From positions 868,001 to 932,000 of the forward strand of contig JAKLMB010000009.1 of NCBI GenBank assembly GCA_022813625.1: a DNA stretch of 64,000 nucleotides. Direction: 5' to 3'. The translations under genes were made by a program, and so were the position numbers. The notes under the pieces are model-generated. The model was not told where the DNA came from, ran no database searches, and saw only the letters and a program-made list of their open reading frames with translations. The stretch is from Aaosphaeria pasadenensis (Eukaryota; Ascomycota; Dothideomycetes; Pleosporales). The stretch's first letter is position 1. Every line of letters starts with the position of its first letter. Below, piece by piece: positions 1-11,078 of the stretch.

Positions 1-309
1 TTGCCTTTGTCTCAACGACGACATCAATTTCTTTTCTTTCAGATAATCACGTTCGTCAATTAAAAGTGTGTATATATACAAATAGAAAGAGATATATATG
101 GTGTGGTTTTGCTTATGTTAATCCGCAAAGTACAACAATTTTGAAGCCTAATATGGCCCTTATCAAAGTCAAGTCACTCACTACGGGAATGGCTTTCAAT
201 ATAAACAGCATCTCTACAGTCTCCAGTACCTATCTTTGGTTCTCCTGCTCCTAGATATTTGCCCCTTGGCCTTGTATCAAAAGCCATCTACACTACGAGC
301 TAGACTACA
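1..309. other. Non-coding, left edge
   Basis: AT-rich sequence with short TATATA runs, lying downstream of the carboxylesterase stop codon. It probably holds that gene's 3' UTR. I see no coding region or RNA gene here. Confidence 0.5.
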
Positions 310-2002
310 CTATGACAACTTCAACTCCGTCACCGTCCCCTCCGCCGGCTCATACTCCAGCACCCTAACCAACGGATCCAATATCTCACACCTCCTCACC
401 TGCTCGGCCGGCAAGCTCTCCATCGCCGTGCCATTCGTAACAAAATGCAATCTCTCCCTGCCCTTCCCTCTCCTCCCCCAAACCGGCGCCTTCCCCAACT
501 TCCCCACATTCGGATCCAAATGCCTAATAAAACTCGTCCAGTAGTTTCTAATCACGGGGATGATGGCCGCGTTCGTCGTGTTGTACGACTTGGGCGGGTT
601 CCCGTCCGTGTTGTTGGGCCCCCAGATCGCGAACATCTCGACGACGTGGTAGGCGCCGAAGCCCTGGGCCTCGTGCGTCGGGTCGAGGACGCCGTAGCGG
701 TAGTTCCAGGTGGGTGCTGCGGCGTCGTCACCCGCGGCGAGGATGTCTTGGTAGATGTTGTCGACGCAGGTGGAGTAGATCTCGGCGTAGGCGCGGGATA
801 GGGGACGCCAGTATTTTCCGGAGTTGGGGAACACGGGGAAGGTTTGGTTGGTGAAGTATAGGGTGTCGAGGACGTTGATGGAGCTATTGGTGAGGGAGGG
901 AGCTCGTGAGAGAAGGAGGGAGTGCACTTCGGAGAGCGTGTCGATGGATTGGGGCACGTTTTTCGTGCCTTCTTCGTTGCAGGCGCCCAGGATGGTCGGG
1001 ATCTTCATGTACTCGCCCTTCTCGAAGGCCGTGAACGGGAGCTGAGGAATGATCTCCGGGTCGAGGTTCGGATTGAAGCCACAATTCGTCGTCTGTAGCG
1101 CTGTTGCGTTCACTGCTCGAAGACATACTAATGTAGAATTCGATCCACCACAGCCAGTAGCTTTGAGCAGACAATCATACTGCGTCTTCCCCTGCTCAAG
1201 CGTACGATACGTATTCTGATACGTCGACTCCGAAATCGCGCCCACAAACAACTTCCTCCTCCTCACAACCGGCGACGCCATGAGGATCATCACCGACGCC
1301 GCGCCCGCAGAATCGCCATCAATAACCACATGCTCCGGATTCCCCCCAAACTGTCACACACATCATTAGCATCCAACCCTCAACCTCATATCCCGATTAA
1401 CTCACCTTCCGCACATTCTCCCTCACCCACTCCAACGCCATAATCTGATCCCTAATCCCCGCATTCAACCCCCCCTCCCTCTCAATCTCCCCACTCATTA
1501 AGAACCCATACGCCCCAACGCGGTAGTTAATCGAAACCACCACCATGTTCCCCTCCCGCGCCAGGTCACTCCCGTTGTAGTTCATGTTCGAATTACTACT
1601 AAACCCGCCCCCCTGGATGAAAAACATCACCGGCAACCCGGAACCCTCTGACGCATTCGACGGCGCGAAGACGTTCAGGTACAAGCAGTCCTCCGAGAGC
1701 GTGAAGCGCGTGTTCGGCCGCGTGGTCCAGTCCGTGGGGTTGCCGGGGAGGCAGATGGGACCGAACTTGGAGGCGTCGAGGAGGGAGGAGGGGGAGGGGT
1801 GTGGTGGTTGGGGGGCTGCGAAGCGGAGGGCGCCGAGGGGAGGTGCGGCGTACCGGATTCCGAGCCATTGGGTTGTGCCGTCGCCTACGATGCGGCCTTT
1901 GTAGCTGGCGTAGCTTAGGTTGACGGTTTGGTTGACGGCGAGGGTGAGGGGGGTGTGGGATAGGAGGGCGGTTGCTAGGTGTAGGAGTAGAGAGTGCTTC
2001 AT
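310..2002 (-). CDS. Secreted type-B carboxylesterase/lipase
   Basis: This is a serine ester hydrolase of the COesterase (type-B carboxylesterase/lipase) alpha/beta-hydrolase family; its substrate cannot be deduced. Two exons, 1406-2002 and 310-1350, are joined over a 55-nt GT-AG intron and give 545 aa, a usual length for the family. The first ~22 residues (MKHSLLLHLATALLSHTPLT onward) look like a signal peptide, so the enzyme is probably secreted. The family signature EDCLYLNV lies near residue 105. The nucleophile is Ser213 in GDSAGA, coded just after the intron. The acid is probably the Glu in CNEEGT and the base the His in GAYHVVE. The oxyanion-hole region is GGGF. Several NxS/T sites fit a glycoprotein. 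The start is the first ATG of the open frame and directly precedes the signal peptide. The family call is firm; the physiological role is unknown. Confidence 0.93.
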
Positions 2003-4054
2003 CTTTGTGTTTTACGGATCTCTTCGTGATTGAATCGTTAGGAAGAGACAATTACGACAATGGGATGTAGAATTGAACATTTTAGTTTTGAGGCAATTAT
2101 ATATATACACAACCTCCAATTCCCCAGTCCTCAAGTAAACTACGTAAACCCATCCTGCAGGGGTTGAAGGGAGCGGGGATGTTCAGTGGCCGGCCTGAGG
2201 AATTCAAGGTACGAGGCAGAATAGCCGGTTAGATATTAATCGCGGGAAGGGGAGCGTCCGAACCGTAAGGATTCTCACTTGCATTTTATCTTGCTTCTAG
2301 ATGCGGACGGAGGATTGATACGAGGCAGATTCGCGAAGTATGGTTTTGTTGCGGGGGTGGGTTTGTTTGAATATGTGTGTGAGGTGAAATGGACATTTGA
2401 AGTCGTTTTGCGACTTTGATAGTCTGGGAATTTAATTGTCGTTTTCACAAACGTTGAATCATGCACAAGACATGGCAATGTCAATGAACCGCTTTTTACT
2501 TCTCAGTCTATATAAATTAAGGAATACTGAAATAAATGATCGTGGGCATGTACGCTGACCCTTACCTACAGACACTGTCTATGGTTTTCTACACTCAACT
2601 CAACGGTCAGAACCCATCAAATCAACAACACGTTTGTCTACTATTGACGTGTTAATTTTTTTGTCTGTTTGTATTAGTTATTCACGCACGCGTATATGTA
2701 CATATAGAATATGAAAGGTTAGTTTTTAATAAAGGATTATAGAAAAACTGTAGGGGGATATAGGTGCTAGGTACTAGGCATGATGTACTATGCTATGCTA
2801 TACTATGATGTAATAAGCTATCTGTTGTTAAAGGAAGAGCTGTTTAGGTTGTTTAGGTTCTATAAGGTAGGATTACGTTAGGGTGAAGACAGGTGAAGAT
2901 AGTGCCGAAGGTGAAGATAAAGACAGTAGTGAAGACAGTGGTGAAGGTAAAGTGAAGATAGTAGTAAAGACAGTAGTAAAGACGGAGGTGAAGATGGAGG
3001 TGAAGATGGAGGTGAAGATGGAGGTGAAGATGGAGGTGAAGATGGAGGTGAAGATGGAGGTAAGTTCTATTAAGTTGTAGTCCTTGTTCCTGTTAAGTCA
3101 CTGTCTACCACCTCTAACTAAGGGAAGGTAGGGGTGGATGTTGATAGAGAATAACAATAGGTCTTAAGTTTCTAGAGTAGAGTGTAGGGTGGGTGCAGTG
3201 CAGCAGTTATAAAAGACTACTACTAGTTGCATTCACGTCAGAAAGTTGATCAGGATGGCAAGTTCTCAAGTTCTTCATACATTTCATTCCCCACGTGCCT
3301 ATCTGTCGGTCTGTTTAATTAATGTTAGACTCTCTCCTACCCTCCCCCGAGACGCATAAGCATGCATCACCACGCAACACTACCTACTATAGAACTGCGA
3401 AAGACAGAGGAAAAAGGAGAAAAAACACTTTTTTGTTTTGTGAGAGAGCACCGGGAAGAGATAGATACCCCTCCGACTGCTGACTCTCCAAAATGCAAGA
3501 TCCGCCAGCCAATACACCAGCACATAGCCAATCGTAGTGACCGAAGTCACACGCACACACTCAGGATCGTTCGCACGTAAGCCCTGATAAGGAGTAGCGA
3601 CAGCAGCGAGCGGCAACCGCCTACGCTACAACTATCGGCTTGTGAAAAAAGAACATAATCAGAAAAGGACACAATCCCACCCCTACTGGAGAGCAGAAGG
3701 ATCGGTCGAAGAAGTGAAGAAATATTAGAGTACACCGCTCCCACCGCACAGAACACAGTCCACCAGACCGTGCAAAGATTCAGACATTAGTAAACTTGGC
3801 TCCTACTACCAGGCCATCGTTGATTTTTGTTTCACCCCTATCGTTCTTCCTGGCGTCAAGACGCAGAACAGAGAGAGGTCTAGATATTTTCTCGGTGAAT
3901 GCTGGTGTTGAGCAGATATGAAAGCAATAAAGGGAGTGCAGGAAGTGGCAATGCCAGATCCTTCATCGTTCGATCCCGCGTGCATAAGGTGTCATTAAGT
4001 TAAAGTCGAGTACAAGCAAAAAAGCGCACCGTGTCGACGAACGAACCGGAACAA
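2003..4054. other. Intergenic, 2 kb, with a 12-bp minisatellite
   Basis: This stretch lies between the start of the esterase (its promoter is at the left end) and the 3' end of the GATA gene. It contains a 12-bp tandem repeat, listed separately, and a short CTATG-type repeat near 2790. Small open frames around 3360-3760 have no recognisable features and biased composition. I see no gene. Confidence 0.5.
2981..3064 (+). repeat. 12-bp minisatellite (GATGGAGGTGAA)n
   Basis: Seven consecutive 12-bp units run through this block. The first is GACGGAGGTGAA, then five copies of GATGGAGGTGAA, then a diverged last unit. Degenerate copies such as GACAGTAGTAAA extend the array upstream to about 2957. 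Because 12 is a multiple of three it stays open as a Val-Lys-Met-Glu repeat, but nothing around it supports a gene. Confidence 0.9.
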
Positions 4055-6336
4055 TTAGTCACCGAGCGAGCTGATCGGTGTGCCTGCTCTGCTCTCGTCA
4101 ACGATATCGCTGAGCCGCATCTTCTTATGTTTCGGGCCTTCGCTCTCAATCTCCTCGAGCCGCCGCTTGAGTTCTGCCTCGCGCTGCCGCGACTCTTCCA
4201 ATTCCGCCCGCGCGGAGCTCTCCAACCGCCGAGCTTCTTGCTCGCTGGCTTCGAGCTCCGTCACGCGACCACGGAAGAGATCATTGATGACCTCGAGCTC
4301 GCTGACACGTGTGCGCAAGGAAGTATTATGTTGTGCGAGGACATCGTATGGTAGAGGGGGTTCAAGGTGAGAGCCGTTTATGGAGGAGGTGGCCGAGGGC
4401 GAAGGGTGTCGAAGGGTGAAGCCGGGCAGGGACGGAGAGTGGAAGTCGCTGCCCAGAGCGCCATCGAACATGTGCTGGGGAGCAATGTTGGAGGCGCCGC
4501 CGAAGCCAGGAGTGCCGGTGCGAGAGATGGGAGACTGCGAGCGATCGGAAAGACCGGAGGAGATCTTGCCAGAGGCTCGTCGGTGCTGGGCTAGGGCCAT
4601 GGAACCATCGGCGTCGGGGTGAGCGGCGGGAAGGCCATTTGCTTCGCCAGGCTGGAGAGAAGTCAATTTTGGACGAAGACGCAAAGAAAGGGAGTGGCTA
4701 GATACGAACCTTTCTACGGCCACCGGGCCCGCCAGTCTTGACGCGATTGCGGCTTTTGATGACATCTGTCTTGAGAGAGATGGGGCGTGGACGGCCATGT
4801 AGCTTGAGGAAGAGACCACAGGCATTGCAGAGGACGGAGCCAGACTCGTCGCGTCGCCAGAGGGGGGTTGTGCTGGTGGTGCAGTTCTGGCAGACGGGCT
4901 GGAGACATATTAGTGATGATGTCGTAGTATTGACAGTACATGCAGCAGGAATATTGGTGTTGATGATGGTGATGACGATGTAGTAGTTGGGGTAGGGTTG
5001 GGGAAGCCGTTGCTATCGATTGTCGCGATAAGAGGCGGATATCGATATCGATATCGATAGCGATAAAGATAATGATAGTGATAGAGTGCGCGACAGAACG
5101 CGATCGAGGAACAAAACAACAAACAACAAGACTGGAAGAAAAAGAAAGCAGGCAACACAACTTACCGGACCGTTTTGCATGCCACCAGCAGTGGCGGGAG
5201 CAGCGGTTGCATAGGTCATGCTGAGGCCATTGGTGGGTTTGCTATTGTCGAACATTTCTTGTTAGTCTGTGTCCCATTCCCAGGTAGAGAGGTTGGCAAG
5301 TAAGAGGTAGGATAAGAGAGTATGAGGGTAGAGAGTAAGGGCAAGGGTAAAGGTGAGTGAAAAGAAGATGAAAAGGTGAACAGCAACCACAATCACAGCT
5401 ACAGCAAGAGAAAAGAAGTTGCTGGATTGCTGGTTTTGCTGGGAAATCGTCGAGGGAAGAAAGAGAAAGAAAAGTTGGAGGGAAGGGAAGGACGCCAAGA
5501 GATCTTCCCCGATAAGAGAAAGAGTTGCAGAGTACGAGGTTAGAGAAGAAGAGGAAAGAGCGAGAGAGAGGAAGAGAGAGTGGAGGAAGGAACGAAGGGC
5601 AGAAAGGATGGGGACTCGGCGGCGAATGGGAAGTCGAGGAATTCTGGCGCCTCAAAACAACCAATTGCGCAATCTTTCCCCCATTTCCCCATACATGTTT
5701 CATACACACGCAAAGCAACACCAAACTCTCCTACAACTACTGATCGTCCGTCGTGCATCTATCCCCGCATTTTATTCTTCTCTCTCTTTTTCTTTTTCTG
5801 TACTTCTCTCTCTTGATTTTCTTTCTGTTCGTTCTCTCTCTCGCAATGCCTCAACACCACCAACACCACAAAGCAGAAAGGTATAACTTTAACGATAAAA
5901 TGAAAAGATCATAAACGTACCTCATCATCATCACCGACGCCGGCGCAGGCGGCGGTGGTGGCGGCGACAATGCCTTCAACGGCGGCGTCCCTCCATTCAC
6001 ACTGCCATTATTACTTCCACTTCCACTCCCATCCAACATCAGATTCTCCTTATTCCCCATTCCATGGCTGGAGTGCGGCGGGCTCGTCGATGCCACAGAC
6101 GCTAGAGTAGACAGCGCCGGCAGCTGGATGCTCGCATGACTGCCATGTCGCTGCTGCGTGTACGAATGGACCGTCGACGCCGCAGACGAGGGGCGCGATA
6201 TGTCCAACCCGATGGAAGGCAGCTGCTGCCTGTCCACGTCCAGGTGGAGACTGTTGCTCGTCGAGGACGCCGTCTTGAAGGATGGCAGGTCTAGCACCTG
6301 CAAGATCGATGGACGGCGGAACGATTCGAGGGCCAA
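4055..6336 (-). CDS. areB: GATA transcription factor with leucine zipper, AreB/ASD-4-like
   Basis: This is a DNA-binding GATA factor of the Dal80/AreB/ASD-4 class, whose members mostly act as negative regulators of nitrogen metabolism. Exons are 5921-6336 (5' limit unresolved), 5166-5241, 4710-4898 and 4055-4651, joined in phase over introns of 679, 267 and 58 nt. The third exon is almost entirely the zinc finger: CQNC, then 17 residues, then CNAC, followed by the basic tail GRPRPISLKTDVIKSRNRVK. The last exon ends in a predicted coiled coil (VSELEVINDLFRGRVTELE and onward), the zipper expected for this subfamily. The segment before the finger, SKPTNGLSMTYATAAP, is rich in small residues. The open frame of exon 1 runs back to a TAA near 6609 without any ATG. 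The stated end is a TTG and only a placeholder. The first in-frame ATG is at 6060, which would give 333 aa, or an upstream exon may supply the start. The gene class is nearly certain; the N-terminus is not. Confidence 0.85.
5027..5083. promoter_or_regulatory. Cluster of GATA motifs inside intron 2 of the GATA gene
   Basis: Nine GATA cores occur in 57 bp, at 5027, 5038, 5044, 5050, 5056, 5062, 5068, 5074 and 5080. At least six fit HGATAR (for example CGATAA, AGATAA, TGATAG). The ATCGAT part is palindromic, so some sites also read on the other strand. Fungal GATA factors bind HGATAR, so autoregulation or an internal promoter is possible. A simple microsatellite origin is equally possible. Confidence 0.45.
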
Positions 6337-8458
6337 TGGCCGTGGGAGGATCGTGGTAGCCAGCGCGGAAGCCGTGGTGGCGGTCGTAGGGCAGGAGAAA
6401 CGCTGGACGAGCGCTTCTCTCTTGTATTACTGGGTCGTGAGGTTCGACGATGGAGTCGTGGTGACGGCGGCGCGATTGCTGCTGTCGTCGTTTGTGCGTT
6501 GGTCTGTTCGTGCTCGAGATGGTAGCACGAAAGGGTATTACGATTGTGGGTTGCGATTGGAATTACAAGAATACGTGGATGGAATCTCGACAGAGAAGGA
6601 CCGAATTACTGGCGATTGATCGATTGATCGATTGATTAAAGAGATGGTCGATAAAGGTGATTAATAGCGTAGTTGGTAGCTAATGAGCGTGGGTGCGTGT
6701 GCGCGTAGGTCGTCAACACAGCAGAAAACAAAAAGAGAAGAAGAAGGAATGAGCGTCTGTTGGGTTAGTAGCAGCAATAGCAGCGGCGAGAGAGCGTCGA
6801 GGTCAGGTCTTGAAGGAGAGAGGACGAAGAACGACAAGAGACGAAGAAGAGGAGAGAGAGTGTGAGTGAGAGGAGGAGGAAGAATGAGACGAGCAGCGAT
6901 ACGAGATTGAGTGTGCAAGGTACAGGCATGACAAGGGTGAATTGGCTACAAAAAGGTACGAGAGTGCTTGCAAGGTACACAGTAGTTGCGGGCTACGGGA
7001 ACGATAGAGTGAGTCGCGTTAATCCTGGCGGCCTGATTGGCTGCAACCCTTTGTGTGGCTGTTTGTTTCTCTCCCTCGCTGGGGCTCAACCCCTTATCCG
7101 CGTCTGTCCATCGTCTTAATCGGTCCTCATCCATGTCAATTCATGGTCAGCCCAGCCAGGGATGAACTCTTGCTGAACTACTCCGTATTACAAGCACTGA
7201 ACGGTAATTGAACAGAATTGGATCCAACAGAAATGAGACGAAACGAAACGGAACGGATTGACTGAACTCAGTTGAAGGAAACAGAACCACTCACGGTACC
7301 AGGTAGAACTCCCACTATGGAACTAATCAGATCTCCAACCCACTACGATCCTCATTTCGATTCTTACAGCGCAGTCTAGTAATTCCCAATCAAACCCCGA
7401 TAAGTTTAGACACCTAATCAATAGTTACCGTTACCGCTCCTCTTGTCGATAAAAAATTTAAAATTGGAACTTCGAATCCGTTTCTCAATCGATACAAAAC
7501 CATCCATCCCCTCTTTTCGTCCACACTACTCCTTACACCGTGCATGAGCCTGTATCCACAAATATAGTTACCGCCAACACACACACCGTGACCGCGATTT
7601 CGGTCTTGTGTCTTTGAAATTGCCTTTTTCTTGCTGTGTAGATAGACTGTGTGTGTAGTGTAGGATTTGATTATGGAGTCCCGATCGTTGGATTTCCTGT
7701 CTTTGAGAGAACAGTGTGTGGTGGCTCTTTACATAGTAACTATACGCGCCGTGCCTGTTCGAACCCCTCTCCCCATCCCCCTCGAGATGAACGACCCCCT
7801 GGCTACGCCCCAAAATACGACCACAACATCATAGAACAAAACTCACAGCTACCATGCCATCCAAAACTCATAAATCACCTGAAGAATTCCTAAGCATCAC
7901 CATCGTCCTCCCTAAAAGCTGTTGACATACACCGATTTACCCCACAAGCAATAGACGGAGACAGAGGGGAGCAGTGTGTACATTGCCTGGCACCCCTTTT
8001 CTGTTCGCGTGTGTGTAGATGGTAGTGTAGATACCTGTTACTATATATTTACGTATATTACGTGACATGACATTGCATTTCATAGTATGTCGTTAAAGCA
8101 CACGGCGGCAATGTATGTACATATGTATATGTATATCTGTACGTATAAATATAGAGCAGAAGTCGATAGCCGCCCCAGTCACGTTACCGAAGTCGGTGTA
8201 TAAAAAGTGTCCCAGGACGAAAATGATAGAGTGGTGAACAGCGTGAGGAGATTTATGAGAACTTAGATAGATAAATATACGGTCGTAGATGTGAGGACGA
8301 TGAGTTGTGTGAGTTTATCTATCTCTGTACATATACGATTCTGAGGGAAAAGAGTGGATACGGTGAACTTGCCTTGCCTTTGATGGAAACTTGCTTGCAG
8401 TATATACTGAATCTACCAACCTCTCTATCTACTCCGTACCTAAGCTATATATCTAAAC
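6337..8458. other. Intergenic, 2.1 kb, upstream of the GATA gene
   Basis: This is the 5' leader and promoter region of the GATA gene (left) and the 3' flank of the SDR gene (right). The frame of GATA exon 1 stays open to about 6609 without an ATG. A small GATTGATC tandem sits near 6615 and AT-rich TATGTA runs lie near 8110-8150. A tRNA B-box-like GTTCGAACC near 7755 has no matching A box. I see no separate gene. Confidence 0.45.
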
Positions 8459-9740
8459 TCACTTCGCCCCCTCCCCCTCCGTCGCCTTCGCCTTCGCAGC
8501 CCCCTCCCTAGCCAACCTCCTCAACCCCTCCACCACAATCTCCTCCTCCTCATACCCCTCCCCCAACATCCTAAAATTATGCCTCACCAGCCCATTCTCC
8601 CCACCTTCGATATCCCAAAACTGCCCCTTGCAACTATACACCATCTGTCCATGCCTCTCCTCGTCCGCAAACAGCTTCAACACCGAGCGCGCGACCACGT
8701 CGGGGGTCTGGAAGTTTCCCTCGCCGAGGTAGGACGTTATTTGTGTGGAGACGATTCCCGTGGCGGTCCAGGAGGGGGCGATGGCGTTGATGCGGATCGG
8801 GAGGGCGGGCGAGAGGTGTCGGTAGAGGGAGCGGAGGAGGCCGAAGACGGCGTGTTTGGATGCGGCTGGTTGGGGGGAGGGGGGTTAGTGATGGGTTATG
8901 GGATGGGAGGGGAGGGGAGGGGCTCACTGTAGTCGGTTGTGGAGAATCTGCTGAAGCCTGTGGAGGGGGGGTGTTAGTTTATGTTTGTATGGTGAGATAT
9001 CAATGGATGAATGGGGGATTGCTGAGCTGAGGGAATGGGAACAGGGAAGGTCGAAACTCACTAGATCCCGACCCGGTCATCACAATCGAGCCTCCCTCGT
9101 CGTGCTGCCGGATGTAGTGGATCGCCAGCTTGACAGTGTACATGACGCCGACGAGGTTCACGTCGATGACGTCCAGCTTCGGCGGGAGGAGGTCGCCGTT
9201 CTCGTCCGTGTCTTCCTCGAGGAGCGTCACTTTCGGCGAGATACCTGATGTTTGATATCGTCAATCTCTTTTCCTTTTCGAAGGCGTTGATAATCCCATG
9301 TCCCTCGTCTTTCAATATACTCCCGGCATGTCATATCATGTCATGTGACATAGGATGAGACGGATGAAGGGTAGACCGTACCAGCGTTGGCGAAGACATG
9401 ATGGATCTTCCCGAATTTCTCCTTCGCGGCTTTGAACAGATCGGACTGCTCCTTCCAGGACCGGACGTCGACTTTCGAGAATCCGACCTGTGATCTTTCT
9501 GGCTCCGGGACCTCGTTCATGTCGGCGGCATAGACTTTGGCCCCGTGCTGGAGGAGGCGTTTCACGGTTGCGAGACCGATGCCGGATGAGGCGCCTGGGG
9601 GTTTGGTTAGTCAAAGGTTCAATTCGTGAGTGGGACGGAATTGTAGGAAAGGATTATGGAGATGAGGGGTTACCGGTGACAACGGCGACTTTGCCCTGCA
9701 GGTTTGCGAAGTCATCGTCGGAGATTGTGAAGGATGCCAT
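8459..9740 (-). CDS. Short-chain dehydrogenase/reductase (classical SDR)
   Basis: This is an NAD(P)-dependent oxidoreductase of the classical SDR family, resembling fungal proteins annotated as 15-hydroxyprostaglandin-dehydrogenase-like. The substrate is unknown. Five exons (9674-9740, 9382-9594, 9062-9244, 8928-8957, 8459-8865) give 299 aa; the fourth is only 30 nt. The cofactor motif TGASSGIG spans residues 22-29 and is split by intron 1. The NAG motif is in HHVFANAGIS. The active-site Tyr164 and Lys168 lie in DYTASK, and the catalytic Ser is in VMTGSGSS. After the core come IRINAIAPSW and a charged Ala/Lys-rich C-terminus ending near KAKATEGEGAK. No targeting signal is evident, so it is probably cytosolic. 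The start is the ATG immediately before the Rossmann fold. Family call firm. Confidence 0.93.
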
Positions 9741-10513
9741 GGTTGCTAGCTATGTGACTTCAATGGTACAACAGTATGAAAGGGTATATGTAAATGGGCT
9801 GGGTGACACAGCTAGTCAGTAGTGATGTGGGAAGCTGCATGCTGACAGGAACAGGCCGATTCTGTTTATATATTTCTTCTTTGGACCTCGTCAGACCAAC
9901 CAAAAAGAGGTGGGACGTCGTCGGGTGTTGGAGAGAGTCGAGCTTGAGCTGTAGCTCGGTCGATCCGCCGCGTGGATTGACCCCGCTTACTCGAAACTCC
10001 CGGTATCCGACAAAATGTCCAATTCGGGTGCTTTCGACGTTGACACAACAAAGGATGACACCAATGTGGGTGGACCGTTGGTAACTGGGATTATGGAATA
10101 TTCCGTTGTAAAGAGCTAGAGTTGTGGTTATGGTCTGCACTGTCGTCATGTCTGCATGTCCTGTGGAGTTGTTAGTTCACCCTATCAGATCCCGACTTGG
10201 GCAAGGTCAGTTCCTGCTGGGGCACTTGTAAGGCTGTAATACGACTCCGAGATGCGTATTCGCATAGAACATATGAACTCTGCCATGCTGTCTCTTCCCT
10301 TTCTTCAAATTCTATGGTAAGTATCAATTCAAACGCAACGGTCGTCCCATGGGAAATCTTCCTTTGATTAGGTTATTGTAGTGAAGACAGCGCAGGTTCG
10401 GCGGTTAAGCTCCGCCTGACTCGCTTGGAAGCGTTGGATATCGAAGAGCAGGTGTCAAGTCAATCTTGACCTCATTGCGATCGCAGGAGTGTCCGTATGT
10501 TGATATTGCGGTT
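9741..10513. other. Intergenic, about 0.8 kb
   Basis: This stretch holds the SDR promoter on the left and the LSM4 3' UTR on the right. No coding frame, repeat or RNA gene was recognised. Confidence 0.5.
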
Positions 10514-11078
10514 TCAAGAGCCTCCTCCTCCTCCACCACCTCCACCCCCACCTCCGCCTCCTCCCCGGCCCCGTCCTCGTCCCCGACCGCGCGTTCCTCG
10601 TCCCCCACGATCTCCTCTGTGATCTCCCCTTGCTGATGAACCGCCTCGTCCTCCTCTGTTGGCCTGGTCCTTCACTTGCTGCTCCTTGACGACGTCGACG
10701 ATCTCGTTGGGGACTTGTAGGTATTTGATCTAGAGGCCGGATGTTAGTTCTGCGATCTGGCTGTAGTAGTCTGATCGGATATTGGAGAACTACTGACCGT
10801 ACTGCCTCGAACATAGATTTCCGGTATCCTCCAGAACTTGTCACCACCAGAGCTGGTCTGAATGACTTCTTTGAGGGTAAGGTTCATCCATGTGTCGCAA
10901 TTGACCAAGTGGCCGTTGAGGGTCTCTCCGCTCTTCAGCTCTACCAGCATTGGGTGGCCGGTGGCAGCCGTCAATAGTCCGAGAGGAAGCTATGGGAACT
11001 TGCAGTCAGCACATATATGTCATTGTCGGGCCACGGAACCGAATGTCGGTCGTGGCTGGAATGCGATATACTCACCAT
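10514..11078 (-). CDS. LSM4: LSM4, U6 snRNA-associated Sm-like protein
   Basis: LSM4 is a subunit of the LSM1-7 ring (cytoplasmic mRNA decapping and decay) and the LSM2-8 ring (nuclear U6 snRNA). Exons are 11076-11078, 10798-10989 and 10514-10729, giving 136 aa. The first coding exon is only the ATG, followed directly by a GTGAGT donor. Splicing yields MLPLGLL and then GHPMLVELKSGETLNGHLV, the expected LSM4 N-terminus. Sm1 covers roughly residues 10-45 (WMNLTL) and Sm2 contains the expected IYVRGSTIKYLQVP. The C-terminus is an Arg-Gly-rich and then nearly pure Gly tail, a disordered RGG tail as in other LSM4 proteins that may promote condensate formation. Intron 2 has a clear CTAAC branch point. 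Confident call. Confidence 0.95.

Noticed and set aside
2883..3080. Small Val-Lys-Met-Glu repeat protein
   Set aside because: It is only the translation of a 12-bp minisatellite and has no flanking coding features.
7700..7790. Possible tRNA (B-box-like GTTCGAACC near 7755)
   Set aside because: No A box at the right spacing and no cloverleaf pairing could be drawn by eye.
8459..9740. A metabolic gene cluster around the two SDRs, dioxygenase and Zn2Cys6 factor
   Set aside because: The genes are far apart and interleaved with housekeeping genes. No backbone synthase, P450 or transporter is present.
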